A DNA stretch of 64,000 nt from Sulfitobacter sp. W027 (GTDB taxonomy: Bacteria > Pseudomonadota > Alphaproteobacteria > Rhodobacterales > Rhodobacteraceae), in assembly GCF_025143985.1 (NCBI RefSeq), contig NZ_CP083564.1:248001-312000 (forward strand). The letters are read 5' to 3'. The notes under the pieces are model-generated. The model was not told the origin of the DNA and searched no databases. It was given only the letters and a program-made list of their open reading frames with translations. A program made the position numbers and the translations under genes. Shown piece by piece: positions 50,014 through 59,366 of the stretch. Every line of letters starts with the position of its first letter. Within the stretch, counting starts at the first letter, position 1.

Positions 50014-50522
50014 GGGGCGCTTTCGCGGAGCCGGTCAAAGCTTTGGCGCATTTCGGGGTCCATCATGGCCTCCAATACCGTTCTGAAGCCGGCCACAGCT
50101 TCGGGGCCGGCGGTGCGAAAGGCCAGCCGCATGCGCGCGCGCTGAGCATCCGATAGCTCCTGTTCCAGCTTGCGACCCTCGTCGGTCAGGAACAGATGCC
50201 GCTCGCGCTTGTCATTGCGGCCAACCTTGCTTTGCACCAGACCATCGGCGATCAACGTGCGCAAGACACGGTTGAGCGATTGTTTGGTGACCCCAAGGAT
50301 ATTGAGCAGGTTGTTTACGGTCGTGCCGGGAGCGCGGTTGATAAAGTGTATGGCGCGGTGATGGGCGCGGCCATAGGCCATATCGGCCAGAATCCGGTCA
50401 GGGTCCGCGGTGAAACCACGATAGGCAAAGAACATCGCCTCGATCCCCTGCCGCAGTTGTTCGTCGGTCAAAAACAGCAGGCTGTCGCCACTGCTTGGGG
50501 CCATCATCCGCCCGTCAGCCAT
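50010..50522 (-). CDS. petP: MarR-family regulator PetP
   Basis: The 170-residue product has a MarR winged helix (HHRAIHFINRAPGTTVNNLLNILGVTKQSLNRVLRTLIADGLV) with the wing GRNDKRERHLFLTDEGR and flanking dimer helices. Gene order and 4-base overlap with petR match the petPR pair of Rhodobacter. The M at 50522 is preferred. The promoter lies in 50523-50693, shared with the divergent ilvE. Confidence 0.88.
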   Translation of the reverse strand: MADGRMMAPSSGDSLLFLTDEQLRQGIEAMFFAYRGFTADPDRILADMAYGRAHHRAIHFINRAPGTTVNNLLNILGVTKQSLNRVLRTLIADGLVQSKVGRNDKRERHLFLTDEGRKLEQELSDAQRARMRLAFRTAGPEAVAGFRTVLEAMMDPEMRQSFDRLRESAP

Positions 50523-50693
50523 AGTATGTCTCAATCTCTCTCACGCCTGATGTAGATCAGTTTACGTCAGCCTTGTTGACATTCCAATAGTGAAAGGCTA
50601 TCGAATCCCGTGTTTTGCGCAATTAAATGTCTGCATATGCTGATTTTTGCGCAATTTTTGAAAAGATAGCGGGTCATTTGGGAGGGAAATACC

Positions 50694-51563
50694 ATGGCAG
50701 GCGGATATGACAACCGAGACGGGCACATCTGGATGGATGGCAAAATGGTGGACTGGCGCGAGGCCAATGTCCACATCCTTACCCATGCGATGCACTACGC
50801 CTCCTCGGTTTTCGAGGGCGAGCGCGCCTATAACGGCAAAATCTTCAAAAGCCGCGAGCATTCGGAGCGTCTGAAGCGCTCGGCCGCAATGATCGACTTC
50901 GAGATCCCCTACACCATTGACCAGATCGAAGCCGCCAAGGCCGAAGTCCTCGCCGCCTCTGGCCTGCAAGACGCCTATGTGCGCGCGGTCGCATGGCGCG
51001 GTGTGGGCGAAGACATGGGTGTCGCCTCGGCCCGCAACCCGGTGCGCTTGGCTATCGCGGCATGGGAATGGGGTGCCTATTACGGTGACGCCAAGATGAA
51101 GGGTGCCAAGCTCGACATCTCCAAATGGAAGCGCCCCAGCCCTGAGACGATCCCGAGCCATGCCAAGGCGGCGGGTCTCTATATGATCTGCACCATGTCC
51201 AAACATGCGGCCGAGGCGAAGGGCTGTTCGGACGCGATGATGTACGACTACCGCGGCTATGTGGCCGAGGCGACAGGCGCGAATATCTTCTTCGTCAAGG
51301 ACGGCGAAGTGCACACGCCGACGCCCGATTGCTTCCTCAACGGCATCACTCGCCAGACCGTGATCGGCATGCTGAAGGACAAGGGCATCACCGTCCACGA
51401 GCGCCACATCATGCCCGAGGAGCTCGAAGGTTTCGAGCAATGCTGGCTCACCGGCACCGCCGCCGAGGTGACCCCGGTGGGGCAGATCGGCGACTGGAAG
51501 TTTGAGGTCGGCGCGCTGACCCGTGACATCGCCACCGACTATGAAAAGCTGGTGCGCAGCTAA
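50694..51563 (+). CDS. ilvE: branched-chain amino acid aminotransferase
   Basis: PLP enzyme of fold type IV. The 289-residue product has HAMHYASSVFEGERAY, the Lys-bearing SHAKAAGLY, and DAMMYDYRGYVAEATGANIFFV followed by GITRQTVIGML and EGFEQCWLTGTAAEVTPV, all typical of IlvE. GGGAGGG precedes the ATG. It converges on pxpA with a 4-base stop overlap. The substrate class is firm; the exact range (Leu, Ile, Val) is by family. Confidence 0.93.
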   Translation: MAGGYDNRDGHIWMDGKMVDWREANVHILTHAMHYASSVFEGERAYNGKIFKSREHSERLKRSAAMIDFEIPYTIDQIEAAKAEVLAASGLQDAYVRAVAWRGVGEDMGVASARNPVRLAIAAWEWGAYYGDAKMKGAKLDISKWKRPSPETIPSHAKAAGLYMICTMSKHAAEAKGCSDAMMYDYRGYVAEATGANIFFVKDGEVHTPTPDCFLNGITRQTVIGMLKDKGITVHERHIMPEELEGFEQCWLTGTAAEVTPVGQIGDWKFEVGALTRDIATDYEKLVRS

Positions 51564-52327
51564 ACGCTGCCACTGAACTTTGCCAAAGTCACGCCGCCGT
51601 CCTGCAAACCCTTGCGGACGGCGGTTGCGATTTGAACGGCCTCTGCCGTATCGCCATGCAAGCAGATCGTGTCGATCCGCGTGGGGATATGCTTGCCGCT
51701 CTCGGTGATGATCGCGCCGACCCTGACCATCTCGACCATCCGCGCGGCGGCATGATCGGCGTCATGGATCACCGCGCCGGGCTTGCTGCGGTCGACCAAA
51801 GTGGCGTCATCGTTGTAGGCGCGGTCGGCGAAGATTTCTCCGGCCCATTTGCAGCCCAGTGATTTCACCGCCCGTTCCTGCGCCGTGGCGGCCAGCACCA
51901 TGACGATGAGGTCAGGGGCTACGCTGAGCGCCGCTTCATAGAGATCGCGGGCCAGTGCCTCATCCTCAGACGCCATATTCGCCAGCGCCCCGTGCAGTTT
52001 CAGATGCCGCACTTCGGCCCCGACGCTCCGCGCCATGCCGACGCTTGCCGCGACTTGATAACGGATTTGGTTCCGCAAGGTGCCGCGCGGCACCGCCATG
52101 CGGTTGCGCCCGAAGCCCGCGAGATCCATGAAGCCCGGATGCGCGCCGATGCCGACGCCGTTTTCATGCGCCATGCGCATCGTCGCGGCCATCACGTCTG
52201 CGTCGCCCGCGTGCCCGCCGCAGGCGACATTGGCCGAGGTCACGACGCGCAGAAGCGCCGCGTCGTCGCCCATTTTCCATGGGCCAAAGCTCTCGCCCAT
52301 GTCGGCGTTGAGATCGACGGTGGTCAT
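51560..52327 (-). CDS. pxpA: 5-oxoprolinase subunit A
   Basis: LamB/YcsF protein of 255 residues: DLNADMGESFGPW at the start, SANVACGGHAGDADVM, GAHPGFMDLAGFGRN, RHLKLHGALANMA and the final ICLHGDTAEAV. With PxpB and PxpC it hydrolyses 5-oxoproline (pyroglutamate) to glutamate using ATP. It is the last gene of the run and overlaps pxpC by 4 bases. Confidence 0.95.
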   Translation of the reverse strand: MTTVDLNADMGESFGPWKMGDDAALLRVVTSANVACGGHAGDADVMAATMRMAHENGVGIGAHPGFMDLAGFGRNRMAVPRGTLRNQIRYQVAASVGMARSVGAEVRHLKLHGALANMASEDEALARDLYEAALSVAPDLIVMVLAATAQERAVKSLGCKWAGEIFADRAYNDDATLVDRSKPGAVIHDADHAAARMVEMVRVGAIITESGKHIPTRIDTICLHGDTAEAVQIATAVRKGLQDGGVTLAKFSGSV

Positions 52328-53355
52328 GTCTTGTCCTTCTCGAAGGGGTCGGCGGTGGCCGAGACCACGCCAGAGATCAGTTGATAGCCCAAGAGATCGC
52401 GGATGCGCGCGGGATCGCGCAAAAGGGGCTGGCGGCGCTTGGGCAGGGCGGCAAGGTCGGCGCGGTGGCGCGTCTCGGCGGCCAGCGCTTCGTCGAGGTC
52501 GATGAACGCGAATTGCAGCGCAGCACCCGGCTGGGCCTGCGCGACGATCGGCAGGTCACAGGGGATCACCGTGCCAATGCGGGGGTAGCCACCAGTGGTC
52601 TGACATTCACACAGCAGCACAAAGGGCGCGCCATCGCCGGTGATCTGGATGTCGCCGGGGGTGATGACTTCGGACACGATGGTCAACTGCCCGCCGGTCG
52701 CGAAACCTTCGCCGTCGTGATCCATCCGCGCGCCCATGCGGTTAGCGCGGGCATCGCGGCGAAAGGTGGTTTCGGTAAAGCGCGCGCGGGTAGCATCGTC
52801 AAAGGCGTCGGTCTGCATGGAGGCGACGATACGCACGCGATCTGCGCCAAAGCGGTCGTCACGGGGGAGGGTCAGGTTCGTCTCTCCGCCCTTGTCTGCC
52901 CCCAGCGGCAGGGTCTCCCCGCTCTGCAGCAGGGCACCGATGCCAGCGGCCAGATGGCTGGAACGGGACTCCATCACCGGCTCAATATTAAAGCCGCCGC
53001 CCACATGCAGGTAGCCGTAAGCCCCATCACGCGCGCCGCCGATGGTCAGTTTGGCCCCGGCAAGCAGTAGGTGGCTGGCGTTCCATGCAATCGCTTCGCC
53101 GTCGATGTTCACCTGCATCTGCGCCCCGGTCAGGGCGATGCGGGTGTCCTGATCGGCCTCGAAACTGCCGCCGCTCCCGGCCATCTCCAGCGCCGCGCAA
53201 TTCGGGTCTTGGCCCAGCAAGGCGGCCCCTTCGTGCAGGGCGGTCGGATCCGCCGCGCCGCCATGGGTCAGGCCGAGCGCGCGGTAGCCGGGGCGGCCAA
53301 GGTCTTGGATGGTCATGGCCGGACCGGCTTGAAGGATGGTCAACGTGGCACTCAT
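52324..53355 (-). CDS. pxpC: 5-oxoprolinase subunit C
   Basis: A 343-residue protein of the KipA/allophanate hydrolase subunit 2 type: LQAGPAMTIQDLGRPGYRALGLTHGGAADP at the start (quoted parts TIQDLGRPGYR and THGGAADP), then GAYGYLHVGGGF, NRMGARMDHDGE, GDIQITGDGAPFVLLCECQTTGGYPRIGTV (parts QTTGGYPRIGTV). Forms the oxoprolinase complex with PxpB. Overlaps its neighbours on both sides by 4 bases. Confidence 0.94.
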   Translation of the reverse strand: MSATLTILQAGPAMTIQDLGRPGYRALGLTHGGAADPTALHEGAALLGQDPNCAALEMAGSGGSFEADQDTRIALTGAQMQVNIDGEAIAWNASHLLLAGAKLTIGGARDGAYGYLHVGGGFNIEPVMESRSSHLAAGIGALLQSGETLPLGADKGGETNLTLPRDDRFGADRVRIVASMQTDAFDDATRARFTETTFRRDARANRMGARMDHDGEGFATGGQLTIVSEVITPGDIQITGDGAPFVLLCECQTTGGYPRIGTVIPCDLPIVAQAQPGAALQFAFIDLDEALAAETRHRADLAALPKRRQPLLRDPARIRDLLGYQLISGVVSATADPFEKDKT

Positions 53356-54080
53356 GTCAGCGCCTCCCGCTCGGCACCGCCGGTGGGGTCATCAGCGATG
53401 CGGTCGAACTCTTGCCGGGGGATCGACGGGAAGATCAGCTCATCGCCCGGCGACAGCGGAAAGGGCATGGCGCTGCCCGGGCGGAAGGTGCGAAAGGCGG
53501 TTTGCCCGATATGCCGCCAGCCGGTGGGGGAGGCATTGGTGAAGATGATCAACTGCCGAATGGCCACGACCAGCGAGCCCGGCGGCACCGATTTCGTCAG
53601 CCCCTGCTGGCGCGGGATGTCCCAGTGCGGGGGCAGTTCACCCATATAGGGCTGGCCGGGGGCGAAGCCGATGGTCAGCACCCGCACCCGCGCCTGCGAC
53701 AGTTCTGCGATCGCCACATCGGGGTCGAGGCCCGCAGCCTCGGCGGCCTCCTCCAACTGCGGGGCGAGGTCGGTGCCATAGACCGTGGGCACATGCCACA
53801 GGCTGCGCCCGGCGGGGAGGGCTTCGGCGAACCAGTCGCGGGTTTCGAGTAATCCGCGCAGGCGGTCGGTCATCGTGGTGATGGCCTCTTGGGATACCTC
53901 GAATTGCACGAAGGTCGACACCAACGAGGTGCTGGTCTCGCTCACTTCGGACCAGTCCTGCTCCTCCACCGCCGCGCGAAAGGCGAGGGCGGCGCGGTTG
54001 GCGGGTTCGGACATCTTCTCGGCAAAGGTGACCAATAGGCCGGAGAGGCCGACGCTGCGGATGCGGGGCCAGTCAGTCAT
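53352..54080 (-). CDS. pxpB: 5-oxoprolinase subunit B
   Basis: A 242-residue protein of the KipI/allophanate hydrolase subunit 1 type with GLSGLLVTFAE, the central VPTVYGTDLAPQLEEAAE (family HYG/YG.DL motif) and FAPGQPYMGELP, then PPGSLVVAIRQ and GWRHIGQTAFRTF. Partner of PxpC. Its start overlaps the stop of the upstream permease gene by 8 bases, tying the catabolic enzymes to transport. Confidence 0.92.
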   Translation of the reverse strand: MTDWPRIRSVGLSGLLVTFAEKMSEPANRAALAFRAAVEEQDWSEVSETSTSLVSTFVQFEVSQEAITTMTDRLRGLLETRDWFAEALPAGRSLWHVPTVYGTDLAPQLEEAAEAAGLDPDVAIAELSQARVRVLTIGFAPGQPYMGELPPHWDIPRQQGLTKSVPPGSLVVAIRQLIIFTNASPTGWRHIGQTAFRTFRPGSAMPFPLSPGDELIFPSIPRQEFDRIADDPTGGAEREALT

Positions 54081-55008
54081 TGCGGAGCATCCTTTCGTAA
54101 AGGCGCGGCAGCAGCACCGGGGTCAGATACATCGGCAGTTGCCAGCAGCCGATAAAGATCATCAAGGGCGCCACCACATCTGCAGGCAGCGCCACGAGAA
54201 ACAGCGCGATATTGCGGTTGCCTGCGCCGATCGCCAGTGGTCCGGCGACGGGATGCAACGGGCCACGGCGCAGGACCAGCAAAGCCCCCGCTTGCAAGAG
54301 ATAGCTTAGGGCGAAGGCCAGCAGCGTCCAGCCCGCCACGGCCCATGGATCGCTGCGCAACGCAGGGTTCAGCGCGGCCATCAGCCCCACCACGATGACC
54401 GAGAAGGCGAGTACGGATGCGCCATCCAGCGCCTCGGTCTGGCGCGGGGTGGGATGGGGCAGGAAGACATGGCGCAGGGCAAAGCCCAGCCCCGTCGCGC
54501 CAAGGATCACCGCCAAGAGCCGCAGGGCGGCGAGGGCGATTTCCGAGGCTGGACCGAGTTGCGGCAGGGCCGCCAGCACCGGAAGAACGGTCAGCGGAAA
54601 GGCGGCGGTGCCCAGCACCATCAGTTGCATCATCCGCCCCGCGTCGAGGCGCATCAGCAGGGCGAGGTTCACACTGCCCGTCAACGCCGGGGCCGCAGCG
54701 GCAAGGGTCACGGCCAGTGCCGCGGGCGACTGTCCCAGCCCTGCCAGCATGAAGCCCCCCAGCAGCAGCAGGGGCAGCACCGTCTGCAAGGCCAGCACCG
54801 AGGCCAGCCCCCAAATGAGATCGCGCACTGCTCCAAGCGCCGCGCGATGCCCGATTCTGAGCGCGGTGATCGTCAGAAGCGCGGCCACCATCTGCGGCAA
54901 CCAATCGGCCAGCATCGCGGCCAGCGCGGGCAGAGCCAAACCTGCCAGCAACCCGACGATCAGGCAGGCCCGCGCATGGCGCGAAGCCAGTCTGAGGATA
55001 TGCCGCAT
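54073..55008 (-). CDS. BASS/SBF-like transporter
   Basis: An inner-membrane protein of 311 residues with about nine hydrophobic helices, no signal peptide, and motifs such as AAPALTGSVNLALLMRLDAGRMM and GAGNRNIALFLVALP (parts GNRNIALFL), which resemble the bile acid:sodium symporter fold with its GNRN-like crossing helix. It lies between the TRAP large permease and pxpB, so it may carry a related substrate or release a product. It could also be an orphan of the same superfamily. Confidence 0.7.
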   Translation of the reverse strand: MRHILRLASRHARACLIVGLLAGLALPALAAMLADWLPQMVAALLTITALRIGHRAALGAVRDLIWGLASVLALQTVLPLLLLGGFMLAGLGQSPAALAVTLAAAAPALTGSVNLALLMRLDAGRMMQLMVLGTAAFPLTVLPVLAALPQLGPASEIALAALRLLAVILGATGLGFALRHVFLPHPTPRQTEALDGASVLAFSVIVVGLMAALNPALRSDPWAVAGWTLLAFALSYLLQAGALLVLRRGPLHPVAGPLAIGAGNRNIALFLVALPADVVAPLMIFIGCWQLPMYLTPVLLPRLYERMLRND

Positions 55009-55014
55009 CTAGGG

Positions 55015-56331
55015 TCACCCCGAGGCCGGGCCGCTGCGCAGGTTCTCGGGCAGCCATGTCGCCACTTCGGGAAACCAGATCAGCACGAAGACCATAAAGA
55101 CCATGATCGCAAACATCGGCAGGGCGGCCTTGGTGATATAGCCCATTTCGTGATTGGTCATGCCTTGCAGCACAAAGAGGTTAAACCCGATCGGCGGCGT
55201 GATCTGCGCCATCTCGACCACGACCACAACGAAGATGCCGAACCAGATCAGATCGATGCCTGCACCGCGCACCATCGGCTCAACCACGGCCATGGTCAGC
55301 ACGACCGAAGAGATACCATCAAGGAACATGCCCAGCACAATGTAGAAGACCAAGAGCGCCATCAGCAGCTCGAACCGCGACAGTTCCATCGCCGCGATCC
55401 CATCGGCCAGTGCGCGGGGCAGGCCGGTGAAGCCCATCGACAGTTTCAGGAAGGCCGCGCCCGCGAGGATCAGCGCGATCATGGCGGAGGTCCGCATCGC
55501 CCCCATTAGGCTTTCGCGGAAGCTGTGCCAGTTCAGCGAGCCTTGGAACAGCGCCAATGTCAGCGAGCCAATCACGCCGATCGCGGCAGCTTCGGTTGCT
55601 GTGGCAAAGCCGAGGTACATCGACCCAATCACAACCGAGATCAGCGCGAAGACCGGCAATAAGAAACGCGAGTTGCGCAGTTTGTCGGCAAAGCTCATGT
55701 CGGTCTCGATATCGGGGTTCCAGTCTTTTGACAGCTTACTGGTGATCGCGACATAACCCATGAACATCAGCGCCAGCAGCAGGCCGGGCATGACGCCCGC
55801 GAAGAACAGCTTGGTGATGCTTTCGTTCACCGTCACGCCATAAACGATCAGCGCCAGCGAAGGCGGGATCATCAAGCCCAGCGTGGCCGCGCCCGCCAAT
55901 GTGCCGATGATCATCTTCTCAGGATAGTTGCGCGCCCGAAGCTCCGGGATCGACATCTTACCGACGGTTGTCAGTGTCGCGGCAGAGGAGCCGGAAACAG
56001 CAGCAAAGACCGTGCAGCCGACGATATTCGTATGCACCAGCCCGCCCGGCAGTTTGGCGAGCCACGGCGACAGGCCCTTGAACATGTCTTGAGACAGGCG
56101 CGTCCGGTAGAGGATCTCGCCCATCCAGACGAAAAGCGGCAAGGCGGTCAGTGTCCAGCTCGAGGAGCTCGCCCAGATCGTGGTGATCATCGTGTCGCCG
56201 ACGGGGCGGGTGGTGAACAGTTCCATCCCGACCCAGGCAACGCCCATCAGGGCCAAGCCGACCCAGACACCGGTGCCGAGCAGGAAGAACAGAACGATTA
56301 AAAACAGGGTAATGGCGTAAATCTCGGTCAT
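55015..56331 (-). CDS. dctM: TRAP transporter large permease (DctM)
   Basis: The 438-residue product has about twelve membrane helices and the DctM signatures AAVSGSSAATLTTVGKMSIPEL, NYPEKMIIGTLAGAATLGLMIPPS, and VEMAQITPPIGFNLFVLQG. The length is standard. With the next two genes (DctQ, DctP) it forms a sodium-driven high-affinity uptake system. The pxp genes downstream suggest pyroglutamate or a D-amino acid as substrate, which is inference. Confidence 0.93.
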   Translation of the reverse strand: MTEIYAITLFLIVLFFLLGTGVWVGLALMGVAWVGMELFTTRPVGDTMITTIWASSSSWTLTALPLFVWMGEILYRTRLSQDMFKGLSPWLAKLPGGLVHTNIVGCTVFAAVSGSSAATLTTVGKMSIPELRARNYPEKMIIGTLAGAATLGLMIPPSLALIVYGVTVNESITKLFFAGVMPGLLLALMFMGYVAITSKLSKDWNPDIETDMSFADKLRNSRFLLPVFALISVVIGSMYLGFATATEAAAIGVIGSLTLALFQGSLNWHSFRESLMGAMRTSAMIALILAGAAFLKLSMGFTGLPRALADGIAAMELSRFELLMALLVFYIVLGMFLDGISSVVLTMAVVEPMVRGAGIDLIWFGIFVVVVVEMAQITPPIGFNLFVLQGMTNHEMGYITKAALPMFAIMVFMVFVLIWFPEVATWLPENLRSGPASG

Positions 56332-56335
56332 GGCG

Positions 56336-56860
56336 TCATTCCCCGAAGCTTTGATCGACTAGGTCACGGGTGACGCGATGGTCGCCCTTGAAGATGAGAT
56401 GTAGAAGGTTGTCCGTCAGCGCGATGGCCAGAATGCCGCCGCCGATCACCATGACGGATTGTGGTATCCACAGCGCCGTGGCGTCTTGGTCCTGGCTGAC
56501 CTCGTTAAACTTCCACGACCAATAAACGAACCAATAGGCGTAGTAGGTGAAGTACCACGCGACGGCCGCAGCAACGGCGAAACACCAGATATCCAGCAGG
56601 CGTTTTCCACCCGTGCTGAGCGCGTTGAGCAGGATCGACACGCGGATATGCGAGCCACGGTTCAGCGCATTGGCAAAGGCGAGGAAACTTGCCCCAGCCA
56701 TGGCATAGCCCGCGTAGCTCGCCGCACCCGGAAAGACATTGCCAGTCCAGCGGGCGACCATCTGGGCGACGATCAAGGTAAGGATGGCCACCAAACAGAC
56801 CGCCGCCAGCGCCCCCGCCCCGGTGTAAAGCCCGTCCAATATTTTGCGCAGCGTCTTCAT
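56336..56860 (-). CDS. dctQ: TRAP transporter small permease (DctQ)
   Basis: A 174-residue membrane protein with four helices, the first KILDGLYTGAGALAAVCLVAILT, and the conserved VARWTGNVFPGAASYAGYAM and FVYWSWKFNEVSQDQDATALWIPQS (parts). Size and helix pattern fit DctQ. It lies 4 bp before dctM and 71 bp after dctP. Confidence 0.9.
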   Translation of the reverse strand: MKTLRKILDGLYTGAGALAAVCLVAILTLIVAQMVARWTGNVFPGAASYAGYAMAGASFLAFANALNRGSHIRVSILLNALSTGGKRLLDIWCFAVAAAVAWYFTYYAYWFVYWSWKFNEVSQDQDATALWIPQSVMVIGGGILAIALTDNLLHLIFKGDHRVTRDLVDQSFGE

Positions 56861-56931
56861 CCGACCCTCCCTAAATCATGCCCCGGCATGAGAACGGCGG
56901 CCCCGAAACAGGGCCGCCGCAAGTTGTGCGA

Positions 56932-57921
56932 TTATTGCATCGCCTTATAGTCATCGACGATTGCTGCGCCGTCTTCGCCCGCGGCTTCGAGCCATTCTTG
57001 CGTCATGGTGTCACCCACTTCACGCAGGCCGGACATCAGCTCTTCGCTGGCAGGCTCCACGTTCATGCCGCCTTCGCGCAGCCCGTCATAGGTGAACTGG
57101 GTGTAGTCCTTCGACGCTTGCAGGCCACGCTCTTCGGCCTCGGTCGCGCAGGTGGTGATCGCCTCTTTGTTGGCGTCCGAGACATCGGCCCAGACGTCGG
57201 CGTTGATCATCACGTAGTTGCGCGGCAGCCAGGCGTCGACTTCGTAGAAATGCGTGAGGCTTTCCCAGACCTTCTGGTCATAGCCGGTGGCACCCGAAGA
57301 GATCATCGATTCCGCGACGCCGGTGGCGAAGGCTTGGCTGACTTCGGCGGCTTCGATGGTCACCGGCGACATGCCGGTCAGTTCCGCCAGACGCGCGGTT
57401 GTATTGTTGTACGAGCGGAACTTGACGCCCTTCATGTCCTCGACCGAGCCGACTTCCTTTTTGAAGTAGAGACCCTGTGGCGGCCACGGCACGTTATAGA
57501 GAAGGACGAGGTTCTGCTCTTCCAGCACGGCTTCGACCTTGGGCTTAGCGGCTTCCCAAAGCTGCGCGCTGGCCTCGAAGGAGGGTGCGAGGAAGGGGAT
57601 GGAGTCGAACCCGAAGACCGCGTTTTCGTTCTGGTGACCGGAGAGCAGACGCTCGCCCAGTTGAACCTGCCCGGTCTGGATCGCGCGCTTGATGTCGGCA
57701 CCCGCAAAGAGCGCGCCGCCCGGATGCACGGTGATCTCAATCTCGCCGCCGGTGGCTTCGGTCACGCATTCGGCAAACTTTACCCCGTTCTCGGAGTGGA
57801 AGTTCGAGGCCGAATAGGCCATCGGCATATCCCATTTCTCGGCCGCGAAAGCGGGCAGGGCCGCGCCCAGTGTTAGTGCCGTTGTGGCCGCGCCGGCCAA
57901 TAGTTTTGCTGTCAGTGTCAT
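56932..57921 (-). CDS. dctP: TRAP transporter substrate-binding protein (DctP)
   Basis: A periplasmic protein of 329 residues: signal MTLTAKLLAGAATTALTLGA...AFA, then WDMPMAYSASNFHS, FAECVTEATGGEIEITVHPGGALF, KFRSYNNTTARLAELTGMSPVTI with the conserved Arg that binds a carboxylate group. Binds the imported acid and delivers it to DctQM. Follows the DadA-like gene by 39 bp in the same direction. Confidence 0.92.
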   Translation of the reverse strand: MTLTAKLLAGAATTALTLGAALPAFAAEKWDMPMAYSASNFHSENGVKFAECVTEATGGEIEITVHPGGALFAGADIKRAIQTGQVQLGERLLSGHQNENAVFGFDSIPFLAPSFEASAQLWEAAKPKVEAVLEEQNLVLLYNVPWPPQGLYFKKEVGSVEDMKGVKFRSYNNTTARLAELTGMSPVTIEAAEVSQAFATGVAESMISSGATGYDQKVWESLTHFYEVDAWLPRNYVMINADVWADVSDANKEAITTCATEAEERGLQASKDYTQFTYDGLREGGMNVEPASEELMSGLREVGDTMTQEWLEAAGEDGAAIVDDYKAMQ

Positions 57922-57960
57922 ATGGTTTCTCCCTTTGTTGTTAGGTTCCCACGCTTGGCG

Positions 57961-59202
57961 TTATCCGTCGAAGCGCTGGGGGTGATACGGGGTCAGATCC
58001 GTGTTTGGCGGCTGCCCCGTGATCAATCCGGCGATCAGTCGGCCCGTTTTCGGCCCGCCCGTCAACCCGATGTGATGGTGCCCGAAGGCAGTATAGACCC
58101 GGCTCGTCCCGATCTGCCCAATCAGGGGCAGCGAGTCGCTGGGGGCGGGTCGGTGCCCCAGCCATTCGATCTCTTCCTCGGCGGTGAGGTTGGGAAAGGC
58201 GGCCTTGGCCTGACGGCGCAGCAGTGCCAGTGGTGCTTTGGAGGCGCCCGCCTCTAGCCCGCCGAACTCGACGATCCCGGCGCAGCGCAGCCCTTCGGTC
58301 ATGGGCGTGGCGACGAATTTGCCCGCCGCCATCATGGTGGGGCGGGAGGGGCCGCCTTGGGCGTCTTTGAAGACGATATGATAGCCGCGCTCAGACTCCA
58401 GCGGCACGTTGATCCCTAGCTTACGCATCAGCGGTTTCGACCAGACGCCGGTGGCCAGCAGCACGTCGTCGCAGGGCAGGGGGCCTTGATCGGTCAGGAC
58501 CGCTGTGACCTGTTCATCAAGGATCGAGATGTCCTCAACCTCGGCCCGTTTAATTGTGCCGCCCATCCCTTCAAACGCCTTTGCCAAAGCGCGGACATAG
58601 CCGCCGGGGTCGGCGATGAAGCCGTGGTCGGCCAGCCGGGCGACGCAGGTGATCTGCGGGCCGTAAGCTGGGTCGAATTCCTGCACCGCGCTGCCTTCGA
58701 TAATCTCTGGCACAAAGCCCGCCTCCCGGCGCAGCGCCCAAGTGTAGTTCTCAGCTTCGAAGGCAGCGCGGCTGGTATAAGCAAAGCAGTAGTCACTGTC
58801 GTGAACCCAATCCTCCAGCCCCAAATCGGCGCAGAGGGCTTTATGCTGGGCCACGCTGTCGCTGACGATAGCCGCGAGCCCGGCTGATATGCGGCGCGTG
58901 TCGGCATCATTGGCGTGACTCATGTAGCGACGCAACCATGACAGCAAACGCGGGACATAGGGCCAGCGCAGGAAAAGTGGGAACTCAGGATCGCGCAACA
59001 TACCCGGTGCCTTGCGCAGCAGACCCGGCCCGGTCACCGGGGCCACCCCGGCAGCCGCCAGCACGCCACCATTGCCATGCGAAGTGCCACGGCCCGGCTC
59101 GGCCCGGTCCAACAGAGTCACCTGCGCCCCGGCGCGGCGCAGCCAGATCGCGGCAGATACGCCGACAATTCCGGCGCCGATAACGACGACATGCTGGCTC
59201 AT
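57961..59202 (-). CDS. FAD-dependent D-amino acid oxidoreductase (DadA-like)
   Basis: A 413-residue flavoprotein with the N-terminal FAD motif HVVVIGAGIVGVSAAIWLRRAG, the GTSHGNGGVLAAAGVAP block and the C-terminal GHRPAPSDSLPLIGQ and AFGHHHIGLTGGPKTGRLIA, as in DadA/DAO proteins. It should oxidise a D-amino acid to the 2-oxo acid and pass electrons to the respiratory chain. The ATG at 59202 starts at the dinucleotide fold; the longer frame has no similarity. First gene of the oxoprolinase/TRAP run, divergent from the racemase. Confidence 0.88.
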   Translation of the reverse strand: MSQHVVVIGAGIVGVSAAIWLRRAGAQVTLLDRAEPGRGTSHGNGGVLAAAGVAPVTGPGLLRKAPGMLRDPEFPLFLRWPYVPRLLSWLRRYMSHANDADTRRISAGLAAIVSDSVAQHKALCADLGLEDWVHDSDYCFAYTSRAAFEAENYTWALRREAGFVPEIIEGSAVQEFDPAYGPQITCVARLADHGFIADPGGYVRALAKAFEGMGGTIKRAEVEDISILDEQVTAVLTDQGPLPCDDVLLATGVWSKPLMRKLGINVPLESERGYHIVFKDAQGGPSRPTMMAAGKFVATPMTEGLRCAGIVEFGGLEAGASKAPLALLRRQAKAAFPNLTAEEEIEWLGHRPAPSDSLPLIGQIGTSRVYTAFGHHHIGLTGGPKTGRLIAGLITGQPPNTDLTPYHPQRFDG

Positions 59203-59366
59203 GGGTGGCAGCTCTCGATTTTGCGTTGGGTCATGGTTTGGTTCCTTTGGGGCATCTTTTACACAAAAAATCACCACGTCAACAAAATGCTGATAAAATG
59301 TCATCGTTCCGGTTTCGCTTGTCTCGCCCTGCCCGCAAAGGCACCCTGCGTCTAAACGGAGGGCAT